A stretch of 64,000 nt of DNA from Paenibacillus albus (GCF_003952225.1 NZ_CP034437.1:5532501-5596500); one strand, 5' to 3'. Shown: positions 44,301-51,171, counted from the first letter of the stretch. A program made the numbers and translations. Notes: generated by a model from the letters alone, not told the origin.

Positions 44301-45879
44301 GTTTGATCAGTACCACTCTACCTTTTACGTCGACACCTTCGTAATCCTCGTCGTAGCCCAAATGATCATTCTTCAGGCCGACCAAGTCGATGGAATCGTT
44401 ATCCCATACATCAAGGCCTTTCCAAGCGTCTAGGCCATGTCCTGTAATAAACGGTGCATCGAAGCTGTAGCTGAACGTTACGTTATGCTGAACAACGAAA
44501 TTGTTCGCTGCGGCTACCGTGAAGGAATCCGGATAAACGCCCGGATTGCCGATTTTGTTCAAATCCGGCGTTTCCCCAAGCTTAATCGAAGCTCCGGATT
44601 CGCCTTTATCATCGTAGGCATTGGAAGCATTCCCTGCTGCAACGACAACGACAACGCCTGCGTCTGTCGCATTGCGAATCGCAATGCCCATCGGATCGTT
44701 CGCATCGCGCGTATCGAACGTGGAGGAGGCGCCAAGACTCATATTGATAACGTCCGCCTTCATCGAAGTCGCATGATCGATCCCTTTAATGATATCTTCG
44801 GTCAAGGCACCAGGCTGTGTCTCAGAGAACACTTTCTCCGCAATAAGCTGCGCTTCAGGCGCGACCCCTTGCAGAACATCGCTTGAACCGGCCGCAATAC
44901 CGGCTACGTGCACGCCGTGCGAGCTTGGCGAGAGTTCTGTCCATTCCATACGAGGAGTGATATCCTCGTTCTGGTCGGCCCAGTTGTACCCTCCAACGAC
45001 TTTGTCCGTAAACGGAGCTTCGTTATGCTTGTACTTCGCTTTCGACATATCATGCGGAGCAGGGAAGGCTTCATGCTCAGGATCAATTCCTGTATCGACG
45101 ATTGCGATAACCATGCCTTCGCCCTTGTAACCAATCGGCTGTTCGCCGGTTGCAGAACCGTCCCAAAGCTTCTTAATTCCTGTCAAATCATGCTGCTCGT
45201 TAACTGCCGGCAAGAACGTTTGCTGAAGCGTAACGGCTTTCACATTAGGAAGTTTTTTTATCGCGTCTATATCGCTATATTTGATGTCATCAAGACTGAA
45301 GCCTTTGAACACGTTTACATAATCGTGTTTGAAATGGAATGCTGGTCCTGCGCTCTTCGATTTACCGGTAGACAGCGTACTCATAATTTGATTCTTCGCC
45401 GTCTTAATATCCGCGGTAATTGCGGTATGTGTGGAACTTGCGACAGAGGTGGCATTGATGCTTGGCTGTGCCTCTGAAGCTGACATCGCTTGCGAAATGG
45501 TTTGCCCTTTCAACTCTACGATGACATCGACGAGTTCATCCGGCTTGTGCAGCCCAGCGCTCAGCTTCTCCGAAGCCATTATTTTCTCGCTTTGCTTCTT
45601 CTCGAAGTCACGCATCGCTGCATCCTTCAAGCTCTTCTGCGCTTTCACTTTGAAAGCCTCGAGCTGCTCCTGCGTGTACGATGTGCCGCCTTTCGTTCCT
45701 GCACCGTCAACGTTGTGAACTTGAATCCCTGCATGAGGCTTCGGAGCGTTCCCTGCTTCAGCAGCTGACGGTTGTACAGGCGCATTGTCTGCCGCCAGCA
45801 CGAGCGAACCGTTTGACAGCACGAGACAAGAGATCGACAAATAGGTCACGACTCGTTTAAGTCTGTTCGTAATTTTCAT
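38350..45879 (-). CDS. Giant S8 protease with PA, Ig-like repeats and SLH domains
   Basis: About 2509 residues, secreted. Signal peptide (1-30) and propeptide; S8 domain with Asp262 (AIVDTGIDPEHE), His324 (HGVHVAG, Val where Thr is usual) and Ser689 (DGTSMAAPYVAG). A PA insertion lies near 480-630, with a run of nine Gly at 588-596. Beta-sandwich and FlgD-like modules follow, then four related Ig-like repeats (each with a WxxIK-x-N-x5-I and an IxWSS motif). Last come a domain resembling that of the first protease and three SLH repeats. The start at 45879 (GGGGAG 6 nt upstream) is preferred over 45948. It is surface-anchored, probably a housekeeping or nutritional protease. Confidence 0.92.
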   Translation of the reverse strand: MKITNRLKRVVTYLSISCLVLSNGSLVLAADNAPVQPSAAEAGNAPKPHAGIQVHNVDGAGTKGGTSYTQEQLEAFKVKAQKSLKDAAMRDFEKKQSEKIMASEKLSAGLHKPDELVDVIVELKGQTISQAMSASEAQPSINATSVASSTHTAITADIKTAKNQIMSTLSTGKSKSAGPAFHFKHDYVNVFKGFSLDDIKYSDIDAIKKLPNVKAVTLQQTFLPAVNEQHDLTGIKKLWDGSATGEQPIGYKGEGMVIAIVDTGIDPEHEAFPAPHDMSKAKYKHNEAPFTDKVVGGYNWADQNEDITPRMEWTELSPSSHGVHVAGIAAGSSDVLQGVAPEAQLIAEKVFSETQPGALTEDIIKGIDHATSMKADVINMSLGASSTFDTRDANDPMGIAIRNATDAGVVVVVAAGNASNAYDDKGESGASIKLGETPDLNKIGNPGVYPDSFTVAAANNFVVQHNVTFSYSFDAPFITGHGLDAWKGLDVWDNDSIDLVGLKNDHLGYDEDYEGVDVKGRVVLIKRGSISFVEKVQIAKEHGAIGAIVYNSDANKKAPTPQGQMELPFSFLSYEDGTTLEAALASMGGGGGGGGGIGIDPFSGADIGIDLPPEPGSTKKLSMYIETDETSSAFAASNPGSPTDFSSWGTTSDLLLKPEVMAPGHKIVSSVRTSDPKVHNAYESEDGTSMAAPYVAGAVADVMQAFKKKGFPSGTRSFVQLVKNVVMNTSIPARRDYVNEENSAERADYNTEYQPRRQGAGMIRPDLAVQTPVVVAGPDGTGRVSLKEIGAKTTFTLTATNLTSTAATYDLSGTVMTDLLHSNLDTSSDNIRSRYLDHSKLSFSPSKITVGPKSTQRVTVTLTVDSSEMKNTFIEGYVYLTPTDMSLPTLNVPYTGFNGKWDAPAIIDAPTGPDSVWGSSGLGTQMAFVDMHTGFPFLYGEPKDNYERSLGDKFYAFSPENGLYPVPVIALLRDARNVKVDVVDAEHNLVTHLTSNDWVVKNDPYSGGIPGSLTEGMMWDGTNQGVPVPDGQYYFAITATADAPNAKKPQPTIYMPAYKDTHAPKLDILKHVGYDELNEPDETSTGEYTLRFKMDDDADAPKGESGGDWNIYYTINGSEPFTNYKDDVKRNDDGTFEMPIKDLRDGLNVISIAPIDRVGNYGEEYSVVVNNTNKAVWIDIQTASVNGHPRSVYYDANVNRGDSFDLSFDAFGRNLNSVQVQFVRTNDDGSKTMVGAPIENAGTWPEPTPFGTGLKYSISAHVVIPDSLPDGKYSMNFVCLGDGQTGFEPNLPYINIDTYVDATAPTITFNTGSGDGSQTTKAYFVPDTTNVSLMLNSTVTDLIKNGRGFKVEYTLDGGAPVVMGSKVNDYVDDTFRYPVVITDEDHHNLVITATDYMGNSSSIQVGYHAQLAEKQVVMTVGTEPEAIIPILDVPSNLATHTGSIFIDYGSYSDGKFHEEFTSPHLYGNITSKYGNDGTVGAYPYYGVMDYYPILLTGDHAIKTQLHYDPQADQYYYYYQPLGYEDAADIAEGESTHSVTMIDFLGNQTTVPVTVIKNTQFPYVEFDNTVIDQSTGTATFFTDQTSLEISGTVHSEGGPFYSVLDDTRKGSKDRIKNLFGTEWGDTIFYNDLTFPEGFEQPAGIHPFTITADDLQPGPNVLGIYGDLIMDGKLFWGNHPLVFNLIVYRLGASENPDSVIAAQSAEALTWDKIKGWNESESAIETNLNLPYRDEAGGAQISWSSNEPSIISSLGVVTRPAVNTPVTLTATVTKGSETATKSFELTVPAKLASNQSAVNQDKAFLDWSVIKGGNESQDDITLPLTLPTSGANGSIISWSSDDTAHITNAGRVYKPLSDEGDAVVVLKATVTRGSSTAVRTFSLKVKPDPYYADRTALVQAVKSLTLKQLLGENKSDMDVTHDINLPTTVGDASVTWESYTPDVIAADGKVTRPAQNQYVMVEGLFNIGKFYKYASFGFYVRSEDTNDNASVQAAQASIVWNLIKKNNVDQNAVTSDLYLPTKGTNDTTIAWTSSNPQVIGSDGGVHRAGTDQTVTLTSTTTKNDAAPLTKQFELVVKAAVSGGSPGLPGLGTPGVPSDGNNGEDSSKSIQAPVDETGSVENGRNTNTITADEDLLAEQLKNSENGVTVTISTDKASEVTKGVLTGSLVQQLVDKKATVTISTPEASYTIGAEQLLSALNGQLEDGVKLSDVKVELHIAKPDTAQQQAAQDAADHNGVDLVGAPIVFEIIASTGGHSTVINQFNGYVERDMVIPDGADNEAVTAVVVEADGTLRQVPTFFAAKDGKQVARISSLTNSMYMLVNSHKSFFDIQGWAKASIENLASRLIVKGQGDGTFNPKGEMTRAEFATILVNALGIPAVDSASPFKDVSTDAWYAKTITAAAHYGLVTGVTADTFAPAKKVTRQEAMVMLTRAMKLAGIDTTINASEIDASLASIKDGSSISDWAKSFAAINVKLGLITGDQTGSIHPQSNITRAEVATIIERMLKKASLIN

Positions 45880-45929
45880 CCGCTTCTCCCCATTCACTTT
45901 ACAATTAGTAAATTCCGTTCTTTTTACTA

Positions 45930-45971
45930 ATAGTAATGGAGCAACCATGCTCGGTAAATCGGGGGAATTCG
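45930..45971 (-). promoter_or_regulatory. C5-box promoter of the second S8/SLH protease
   Basis: Minus strand: CGAATTCCCCC, GA, TTTACC (45958-45953), 17 nt, TACTAT (45935-45930). The box matches that before the first protease at 15 of 17 positions, at a similar distance from the start codon. Confidence 0.65.
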
Positions 45972-46007
45972 AGCCTCCAAGCCACTAGAAATTAATAGTT
46001 TATATGC

Positions 46008-46070
46008 TATAATTCATGTACTGTACGACATTTAAAATGATTTTCCGCACTCAACTTGGGGGAATCCAAT
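46008..46070 (+). promoter_or_regulatory. Regulator leader with TATAAT and C5-box
   Basis: A perfect TATAAT (46008-46013) lacks a good -35. Downstream, TTGGGGGAATCCAA (46057-46070) is a partly palindromic copy of the box found before the proteases, here between the likely transcription start and the regulator gene, a position suited to autorepression. Confidence 0.5.
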
Positions 46071-46101
46071 TTTTTTCTAGCAAATACTGGAGGGCCGTGG
46101 C

Positions 46102-47373
46102 ATGCACGTAGGAAAAATCATCCGATTTTATCGCGAAAAAGCTGGAATGACCCAAGATCAGCTCGGCAGAGGCATCTGCTCCGACACGCATGTCAGCAAG
46201 ATCGAACGCGGATCGACGGATGTTTCCCCGGAAGTCATCACACTGCTGGCCGATCGGCTCGGCATTCAGATTAGGCAGGAGCTTCACCATTTAGCAGAGA
46301 TAAAGAAACGGCTGCACGCTTGGCACGAAGCCATCATGCTGCTGCTGTATGACGATATGGAAGTCATTAAAGAGGAGCTCGAGAAGGAGAGCCTCATCCA
46401 AATTTCGGATTATAAAACCCTTTACAAATTGCTGCAGGGCAGATACTACCTCGTCCATCGGAAGCTCGGCAAGGCATACGGAATCATCAACGAAATGGAA
46501 CGAACCAAATCAAAGCTTCCTCACTATGAAAGCAATCTGCTCCTGCATATTACGGGCATTTATCTTTACTATACACAGGACTATTTCAAGGCGATCGAAA
46601 CCTTGAATAGCATCAATGAAGAGGAATATAACAATCCAGAGTACTACTATTATCTGGCGATGTCTTACCACTGGCTCGAGTCTCGAATGATGGCCTACTA
46701 TTACAGTGAGAAAGCACTTCGCCACTTTAAAGATACCCATAACTTCCTTAAGAGCATCGATGCGGAAATGCTCATGCTTCTACAAATCATTTATGACGAT
46801 AACCGGAATTATCAAACCATCGCCAACCGGTTTGAAAATATCATTAAATCCTGCGATCTCTGTCAAGCGCCCCAGCTGAAGCGGATTGCCGTGCACAATC
46901 TCGGGTTTCTATACCAAGAGAACAAAGCCTATGAGCTGGCCGGCAGGTATTATCAGCAAACAATGGAGCTGTCCGAACCAAAGTCAGCGCTCTATCTGCT
47001 TTCTTTTGAAGGGTATATCCAGAGTTGCGCTGAGGGGAAGTTGTTAGCCAAAGAAGAATTGCTGAGTATGGCTCAAGACGGACTGAGTCTATCGAAAGAA
47101 GCAAGAGATGAAGTCCATATCGCTAGATTTTATCTGCTCATCTTGTTCATCGAAGAGAATATAGCGGAATATTACAGTTCTTTGCGCTTGACGGTGTTAC
47201 CAATTCTGCGAAAGCAAGGCGATGCCTTTCTCGTACATCGTTACGAGAAAAATCTATTCAATTACTATGTGGAGACCAATCAGACCGACTTGGCGCTCGA
47301 GACGGCCAGTTTATTCATCAACAAGGCGAAACCGGCACCGGCGCTGCAAGCAGAAAAGTCCCTACATCAATGA
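46102..47373 (+). CDS. RRNPP-type HTH-TPR regulator (NprR/PlcR-like)
   Basis: The 423-residue protein has an XRE helix-turn-helix at 1-65 (KIIRFYREKAGMTQDQLGRG, then HVSKIERG) and about eight TPR-like helix pairs. This is the layout of RRNPP quorum-sensing regulators (Rap, Rgg, NprR, PlcR, PrgX), whose TPR part binds an imported signalling peptide. NprR-type members control extracellular protease genes; here the gene is divergent from a giant surface protease. GGAGGG lies close before the ATG. A terminator follows, then a Spo0E-like gene. The cognate peptide is not certain (see findings). Confidence 0.85.
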   Translation: MHVGKIIRFYREKAGMTQDQLGRGICSDTHVSKIERGSTDVSPEVITLLADRLGIQIRQELHHLAEIKKRLHAWHEAIMLLLYDDMEVIKEELEKESLIQISDYKTLYKLLQGRYYLVHRKLGKAYGIINEMERTKSKLPHYESNLLLHITGIYLYYTQDYFKAIETLNSINEEEYNNPEYYYYLAMSYHWLESRMMAYYYSEKALRHFKDTHNFLKSIDAEMLMLLQIIYDDNRNYQTIANRFENIIKSCDLCQAPQLKRIAVHNLGFLYQENKAYELAGRYYQQTMELSEPKSALYLLSFEGYIQSCAEGKLLAKEELLSMAQDGLSLSKEARDEVHIARFYLLILFIEENIAEYYSSLRLTVLPILRKQGDAFLVHRYEKNLFNYYVETNQTDLALETASLFINKAKPAPALQAEKSLHQ

Positions 47374-47375
47374 AT

Positions 47376-47418
47376 AAAGGCAAGCAATCGGTGCGCCGCC
47401 CGATAGCTTGCCTTTGTC
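47376..47418 (+). terminator. Terminator after the RRNPP regulator
   Basis: AAAGGCAAGC (47376-47385) pairs with GCTTGCCTTT (47406-47415), 2 nt after the regulator stop. Confidence 0.8.
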
Positions 47419-47484
47419 TGCTTTCGCCTCTTGAATCACCACAAACCGGACTTTTTTTCGGTAGACGGTGTTTATTATTAGGGT

Positions 47485-47527
47485 CGAATTTCCCCCAATA
47501 CCTCTATTAAGTAAATTCATTTATAAT
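47485..47527 (+). promoter_or_regulatory. C5-box promoter of the Spo0E-like gene
   Basis: CGAATTTCCCCC (47485-47496), AA, a poor -35 (TACCTC), 17 nt, and a perfect TATAAT (47522-47527). The spacing is the same as at the two protease promoters. Confidence 0.6.
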
Positions 47528-47585
47528 TCTTTTATATTCGATAAACAACTACCAAATCTTGAATTGTGGAAGTGATGGGTTAATA

Positions 47586-47813
47586 ATGATCTTAACTCGA
47601 AAAACAGCTATCGTATCCGATAGCACCACTGCCGTTAAAGATGCAGAAGAGCTTCTTCTTGAGATAGAAAACTTAAGGGAACTGTTGCATTCAACTTTCG
47701 AGCATTTGGGTATGAATTCGCCTATTCTACTAGTTAAGTCTCAGCAACTCGATGAGTTGCTTAATAGCTATAATGTACTTCTTAAGCAACGAAATGACAT
47801 CATCCAGACTTAA
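47586..47813 (+). CDS. Spo0E-like aspartyl-phosphate phosphatase
   Basis: About 75 residues forming two predicted helices, with the Spo0E signature SQQLDELLNSY in the second. Spo0E-family phosphatases remove phosphate from Spo0A~P and so delay sporulation. The ATG at 47586 (weak GATGGG site upstream) gives a normal family length; the TTG at 47559 has no site. The C5-box promoter shared with the two proteases suggests that it belongs to the same regulon and links surface proteolysis with the decision to sporulate. Confidence 0.8.
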   Translation: MILTRKTAIVSDSTTAVKDAEELLLEIENLRELLHSTFEHLGMNSPILLVKSQQLDELLNSYNVLLKQRNDIIQT

Positions 47814-47901
47814 TTTGTTTTGCGCATTCAAGAGTATGATGTCCATGGTAGCAATAGACAAGCCTCCATCCTCTCAAATAGCCACTAAGACACTCTATTT
47901 T

Positions 47902-47916
47902 CCACTAACAAACTTT
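47902..47916 (-). repeat. Inverted unit of the dispersed element
   Basis: CCACTAACAAACTTT is the complement of the AAGTTTGTTAGTGG units in copy B, six bases before its start. It gives copy B an inverted flank that copy A lacks. Confidence 0.65.
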
Positions 47917-47921
47917 TATTA

Positions 47922-48152
47922 GATGATGAGGGAAATTAAAGTTTGTTAGTGGACCCTCAGTAGTTATGCGACTTATTAGGTTTACTTATAAGTGATAAAA
48001 CATGGGGTAAGTTTGTTAGTGGTGATCATGGAAACTGAAATAGTGACACAAATGTGGAAATTAAAGTTTGTTAGTCAATAACATGTGGAAAAGGCTGCTA
48101 CTGCAGCATAATAATGCAACAAAAAGCTGCCGGCGAATCACAGCAGCTTTTT
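47922..48152 (+). repeat. Dispersed 225-bp element, copy B
   Basis: It starts GATGATGAGGGAAA, with AAGTTTGTTAGT units at 47938, 48009 and 48063 (70 and 56 apart). It ends in a perfect terminator-like hairpin, AAAAAGCTGC (48121-48130) with GCAGCTTTTT (48143-48152). It aligns over its length with copy A. Confidence 0.75.
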
Positions 48153-48167
48153 GTTATTCACTTAATG

Positions 48168-48554
48168 TTATCCTGGCATTGAAACTGAAGCCCAGAAGCA
48201 TTTTACTGTTATCACACTAAAGAATCGATGTCGTTCCAACCGGCTGTAAGTCGTCGTTGTGTCACCACGTTTCTTTTTAATCATCGGATAGCCCGTATAA
48301 TGACAATTCTCACCAAAGCTGAAGGATTTCTTGAGCAAAACGAATTTTTTGTTGTTCTTCTGAGATTGTACTGCCACTTGCTTTTTCTACTCGCGTCCGG
48401 AAATCGACAAGATGACCACCACCTTTGATTCAATCATTAACTGTTCGACTGGCTCGATTCCAAATTGGTTCACAATTATAACAGGATTATGTGATGATGG
48501 ATCACCGCAAACAACACAATTTTTGGCCACTGCTATTTCCCACAAGTCCACAAG
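48168..48554 (-). pseudogene. Broken small gene with a CxxC motif
   Basis: Three minus-strand frames run on from each other. The first, about 48554-48387, reads AVAKNCVVCGDPSSHNPVI and stops. The next continues as GGGHLVDFRTRVEKASG; the third as FGENCHYTGYPMIKKKRG. No frame is long alone. This suggests a small zinc-binding protein gene decayed by two frameshifts. It may be a remnant moved with the repeats on both sides. The family is not known. Confidence 0.35.
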
Positions 48555-48725
48555 TATTTACCATCACATGTAGTTTATTGACTTAGATTAATAGTCCATC
48601 CGATCTCAAAACAAAAAAGAGCCAAGGGATGTTTTCCCACTGACTCCTTCCGACCGATGCTTTTGGAACATTACCTCATATGATCTGTTTTTGCAACCCA
48701 CAACAAATTCTACTACCAAGCACAC

Positions 48726-49556
48726 TCAAATATTTTCTATAAATTGTTTCTCATTCATTAATTGCGATACAACTGAGTACCTTATTAACTTGTTCTCCAA
48801 CATATCACTGACGAGGATCTCATCCTGGAGCTCCATCAAATAGTATCTTGACTGAAAGCCAATTAGAGTTCGATATTTCCTTACTTCTTTCAATGAATAA
48901 TAACCCTTTAGACCATATATAATAACTAAATCTTCTTCGACCTTGCAGAGTTTTTTAAATGCTTCCTTATCCAAACTATTAAATACTTGCATCATGTCTA
49001 ATAATGGATCCAATTGCTTTATTTTTACGGTGCCAAACTGCTTGTAATCCTCACTATTAGAAATAACATGTGGTGAATTTAGTAGTATCCAATTCCATTT
49101 CCATGATAAAATTTTATATTCAACCTTTCTTTCTTTCCACTGCCAAACTAAATCGTTTATGTCCAATTTGCTTAACTGCAGCTTAAATTCTTCTAGCTCA
49201 TCTTTCTTAATGCTATATTCAGAACTTGGGCGGAACTTCAAAACATCCCTCACTGGCTGGCTTGTTTGAACCAAGCATTGTTGTTCCTCAATTGATAAAT
49301 CCCTCCAATTAATTGTTGTAACAACAGGCAACAGCCCTCGTTCGTCCAAAAATTCTATTAGTCCCTTCTTGTCGTGATCATATTTTCGGAAATGCATAAA
49401 TTTCCCGACAACACACTGTTCCGGCCATACGAATCTTTGATCTCCGGCCAATTCTTGATAATGGCGAATTTTCTCTCTCAATATTTCTAGTTGCTTGTCC
49501 AGTGTAGATAATCGTTGATACTTCCCACTTGTGAGGAAATACTTTAGGCTGCTCAT
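48726..49556 (-). CDS. Hypothetical protein, 276 aa
   Basis: The start at 49556 follows AGGAG by 8 nt. The product is soluble, Leu/Lys/Glu-rich and mostly helical by eye, with a coiled-coil-like N-terminal third (LDKQLEILREKIRHYQEL). There is no signal peptide, no membrane segment and no catalytic motif that I recognise. A terminator-bearing integrase gene lies upstream on the same strand. AT-richer than the conserved genes, it is probably acquired. Function unknown. Confidence 0.6.
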   Translation of the reverse strand: MSSLKYFLTSGKYQRLSTLDKQLEILREKIRHYQELAGDQRFVWPEQCVVGKFMHFRKYDHDKKGLIEFLDERGLLPVVTTINWRDLSIEEQQCLVQTSQPVRDVLKFRPSSEYSIKKDELEEFKLQLSKLDINDLVWQWKERKVEYKILSWKWNWILLNSPHVISNSEDYKQFGTVKIKQLDPLLDMMQVFNSLDKEAFKKLCKVEEDLVIIYGLKGYYSLKEVRKYRTLIGFQSRYYLMELQDEILVSDMLENKLIRYSVVSQLMNEKQFIENI

Positions 49557-49689
49557 GTAATCAACTCCTTTAGTAAAGGAATTGCCAATAAACATAGACA
49601 ATATCCCTATTCCAACTCATTTCGGACAATCATAAACCAGCGTTTTTAAATATTACTTCTTTTCTTAAATCAAGTGTTTAATAAGGTCG

Positions 49690-49740
49690 ACTTAAAGCTA
49701 CTCCCTAACTATTTTTGTGAAAATTAAGTTTATTAGTCTG
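49690..49740 (+). repeat. Dispersed 225-bp element, partial copy C
   Basis: CTCCCTAACT, a short gap, then TGAAAATTAAGTTTATTAGTC reads like the third unit of copies A and B (TGGAAAATAAAGTTTGTTAGTC). The rest of the element is missing. Confidence 0.5.
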
Positions 49741-49796
49741 GGGATGCAAAATGATCTGAAACGGCCAGTATTTACCACATATTACTTCCATTGAAC

Positions 49797-49843
49797 AAAA
49801 AAAGTGCCCAGCTTTGCACTTCGGCAAAGTCGAGCACCTTTCT
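49797..49843 (-). terminator. Terminator after the integrase gene
   Basis: A long imperfect stem, GGTGC/GCACT with an inner ACTTTGC/GCAAAGC pairing, is followed by T7 on the minus strand. Confidence 0.7.
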
Positions 49844-49884
49844 TATATAAGGCCGGTATTCCGTTTAACGGAAACTAGAGTTCC

Positions 49885-50727
49885 CTAAAAGTAACGACGG
49901 TACAACTCTCTGCGGCGTTCTCCCCGTAGTTGGGCATAAATCTGAGTTGTAGAAGCTTTGTCGTGGCCCAACATTCCTTGAATAAACTCTAAAGGCGCAC
50001 CATTGTCCAATAAGTGACAAGCATATGTATGTCGAAACCGATGTGGATATACATTTGCCGCCACTTTACCTCGTGATGCTAATTGTTTAAGCGAGTAACG
50101 GATCGTCGGGATCGACATACGGCTTATTGGGGATTTGTCAGTAACAAAAAGGGCATTGCAGGAATCATTGCGTTCTCCGAGATATCTCTTTAGCCAGATT
50201 TTACATTCCATTGTAAAATAAACTTCCCTCTGTTTAGAACCTTTTCCGTTTACAACAGCTGAACATTCTTCCCAGTTAATGTCCTCAACATTCAGTCGGT
50301 ATACCTCACCTACACGACAGCCTGTACAATAAAAGAAATCAAGCAGCGCATGTTCTCGCGGTGAAACGCAAGAGATCTTTAGAAGAACTACGTCTTCTTC
50401 AATTAAAAATTTAGGGATGCGTTTATCCAACTTCGGTTCTCTCAATTTGAGAGATGGATTTCGAATCACATGCCCTTCCTCAAATGCAAAACGAAAAAGG
50501 GATCTTATGAACCGTATTCGGTGCCCTAAACTACTCGGCTTCAACCTTGTTGATTCTTTGGCTAAATATTCTTTTAGCAAATTTAATGATACTTCTTCAA
50601 TTTCAAGGTTTCCGATAGAGCGGATCAGCATTTTTAACTGAAGGTAATATGCCTTCAATGTATATGTGCTATAACCCAAAATGCGCTTATCGTCTTCATA
50701 TAACATCCATAACTCGCTCATCGTCAT
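49885..50727 (-). CDS. Tyrosine recombinase (XerC/D-like integrase)
   Basis: The 280-residue protein has an N-terminal SAM-like arm-binding domain and a C-terminal catalytic domain. All six catalytic residues are visible: Arg138 (CTGCRVGEV), Lys165, His229 and Arg232 (PHRFRHTYACHLL), His255 (MLGHDKAST) and Tyr264 (QIYAQL). The start at 50727 follows GGGAGG and seven T. It cuts and rejoins DNA, as integrases and Xer proteins do, but no att pair was found. A terminator-like hairpin covers its ribosome binding site (see next entry). It may have brought in the neighbouring accessory genes. Confidence 0.9.
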   Translation of the reverse strand: MTMSELWMLYEDDKRILGYSTYTLKAYYLQLKMLIRSIGNLEIEEVSLNLLKEYLAKESTRLKPSSLGHRIRFIRSLFRFAFEEGHVIRNPSLKLREPKLDKRIPKFLIEEDVVLLKISCVSPREHALLDFFYCTGCRVGEVYRLNVEDINWEECSAVVNGKGSKQREVYFTMECKIWLKRYLGERNDSCNALFVTDKSPISRMSIPTIRYSLKQLASRGKVAANVYPHRFRHTYACHLLDNGAPLEFIQGMLGHDKASTTQIYAQLRGERRRELYRRYF

Positions 50728-50782
50728 AAAAAAACCTCCCAAGGGCTAATTGTTATTAGCATCGCTATATCTTGGAAGGTTT
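50721..50782 (-). promoter_or_regulatory. Hairpin over the integrase ribosome binding site
   Basis: On the minus strand AAACCTTCCAAG (50782-50771) pairs with CTTGGGAGGTTT (50743-50732); the inner GCTAAT/ATTAGC makes a second stem. The GGGAGG ribosome binding site is in the descending arm and is followed by T7 and ATG. The structure could both end transcription and hide the start, an attenuator for the recombinase. Confidence 0.6.
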
Positions 50783-50812
50783 AATCTCGTTTTATGTTAT
50801 TACATTATCGTG

Positions 50813-50818
50813 CCCGTT
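50813..50818. repeat. CCCGTT repeat arm beside the integrase hairpin
   Basis: TATCGTGCCCGTTCA matches the TATCGTGCCCGTTAG arm of the compound elements at 52233 and 55396, with the integrase leader hairpin as its hairpin half. Confidence 0.5.
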
Positions 50819-50839
50819 CAATAATAAGTTACTATCCCA

Positions 50840-51073
50840 CTAGGTAAAATGGCTCTTCACTTGGAGATAAATCAAACTCAATAAAGTCGGCAGGGTTAAA
50901 TAAGACAGTGCCCAGCCTCCTGTACCAGGCTCACTTACGATTGAATATACATTTCCTGACGTAAAAATGTGTGAAAAACTTTTCAGTTTATCTTGCTTTG
51001 ACTTTTGATACATAATAGTAGGACGGCATTTTAGGGTAATGTCTTTTAACTCGATACGGCTTATATTCTGCAT
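50840..51073 (-). pseudogene. ABC-ATPase-like N-terminal remnant
   Basis: A 77-residue reading starts with an ABC-like strand and has VYSIVSEPGTGGWALSYL where a P-loop would be (no GKS/T). After that it runs into an out-of-place hydrophobic tail. A +1 shift restores a sensible acidic ending (PADFIEFDLSPSEEPF). The rest of an ABC domain is missing. It is most likely a deleted, frameshifted remnant. Confidence 0.35.
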
Positions 51074-51143
51074 TTAAGAATAGTCCACCTTTAATTTATT
51101 GGTTACCTAGCTGCATCACTCTGTAATCCATTGAACGATTGTG

Positions 51144-51151
51144 CCCGTTAG
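51144..51151. repeat. CCCGTTAG repeat arm
   Basis: ATTGTGCCCGTTAG lies between the ABC remnant and the metalloprotease gene. No clear hairpin is attached. Confidence 0.5.
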
Positions 51152-51171
51152 TGTAACTTCACCTAGCTTGC

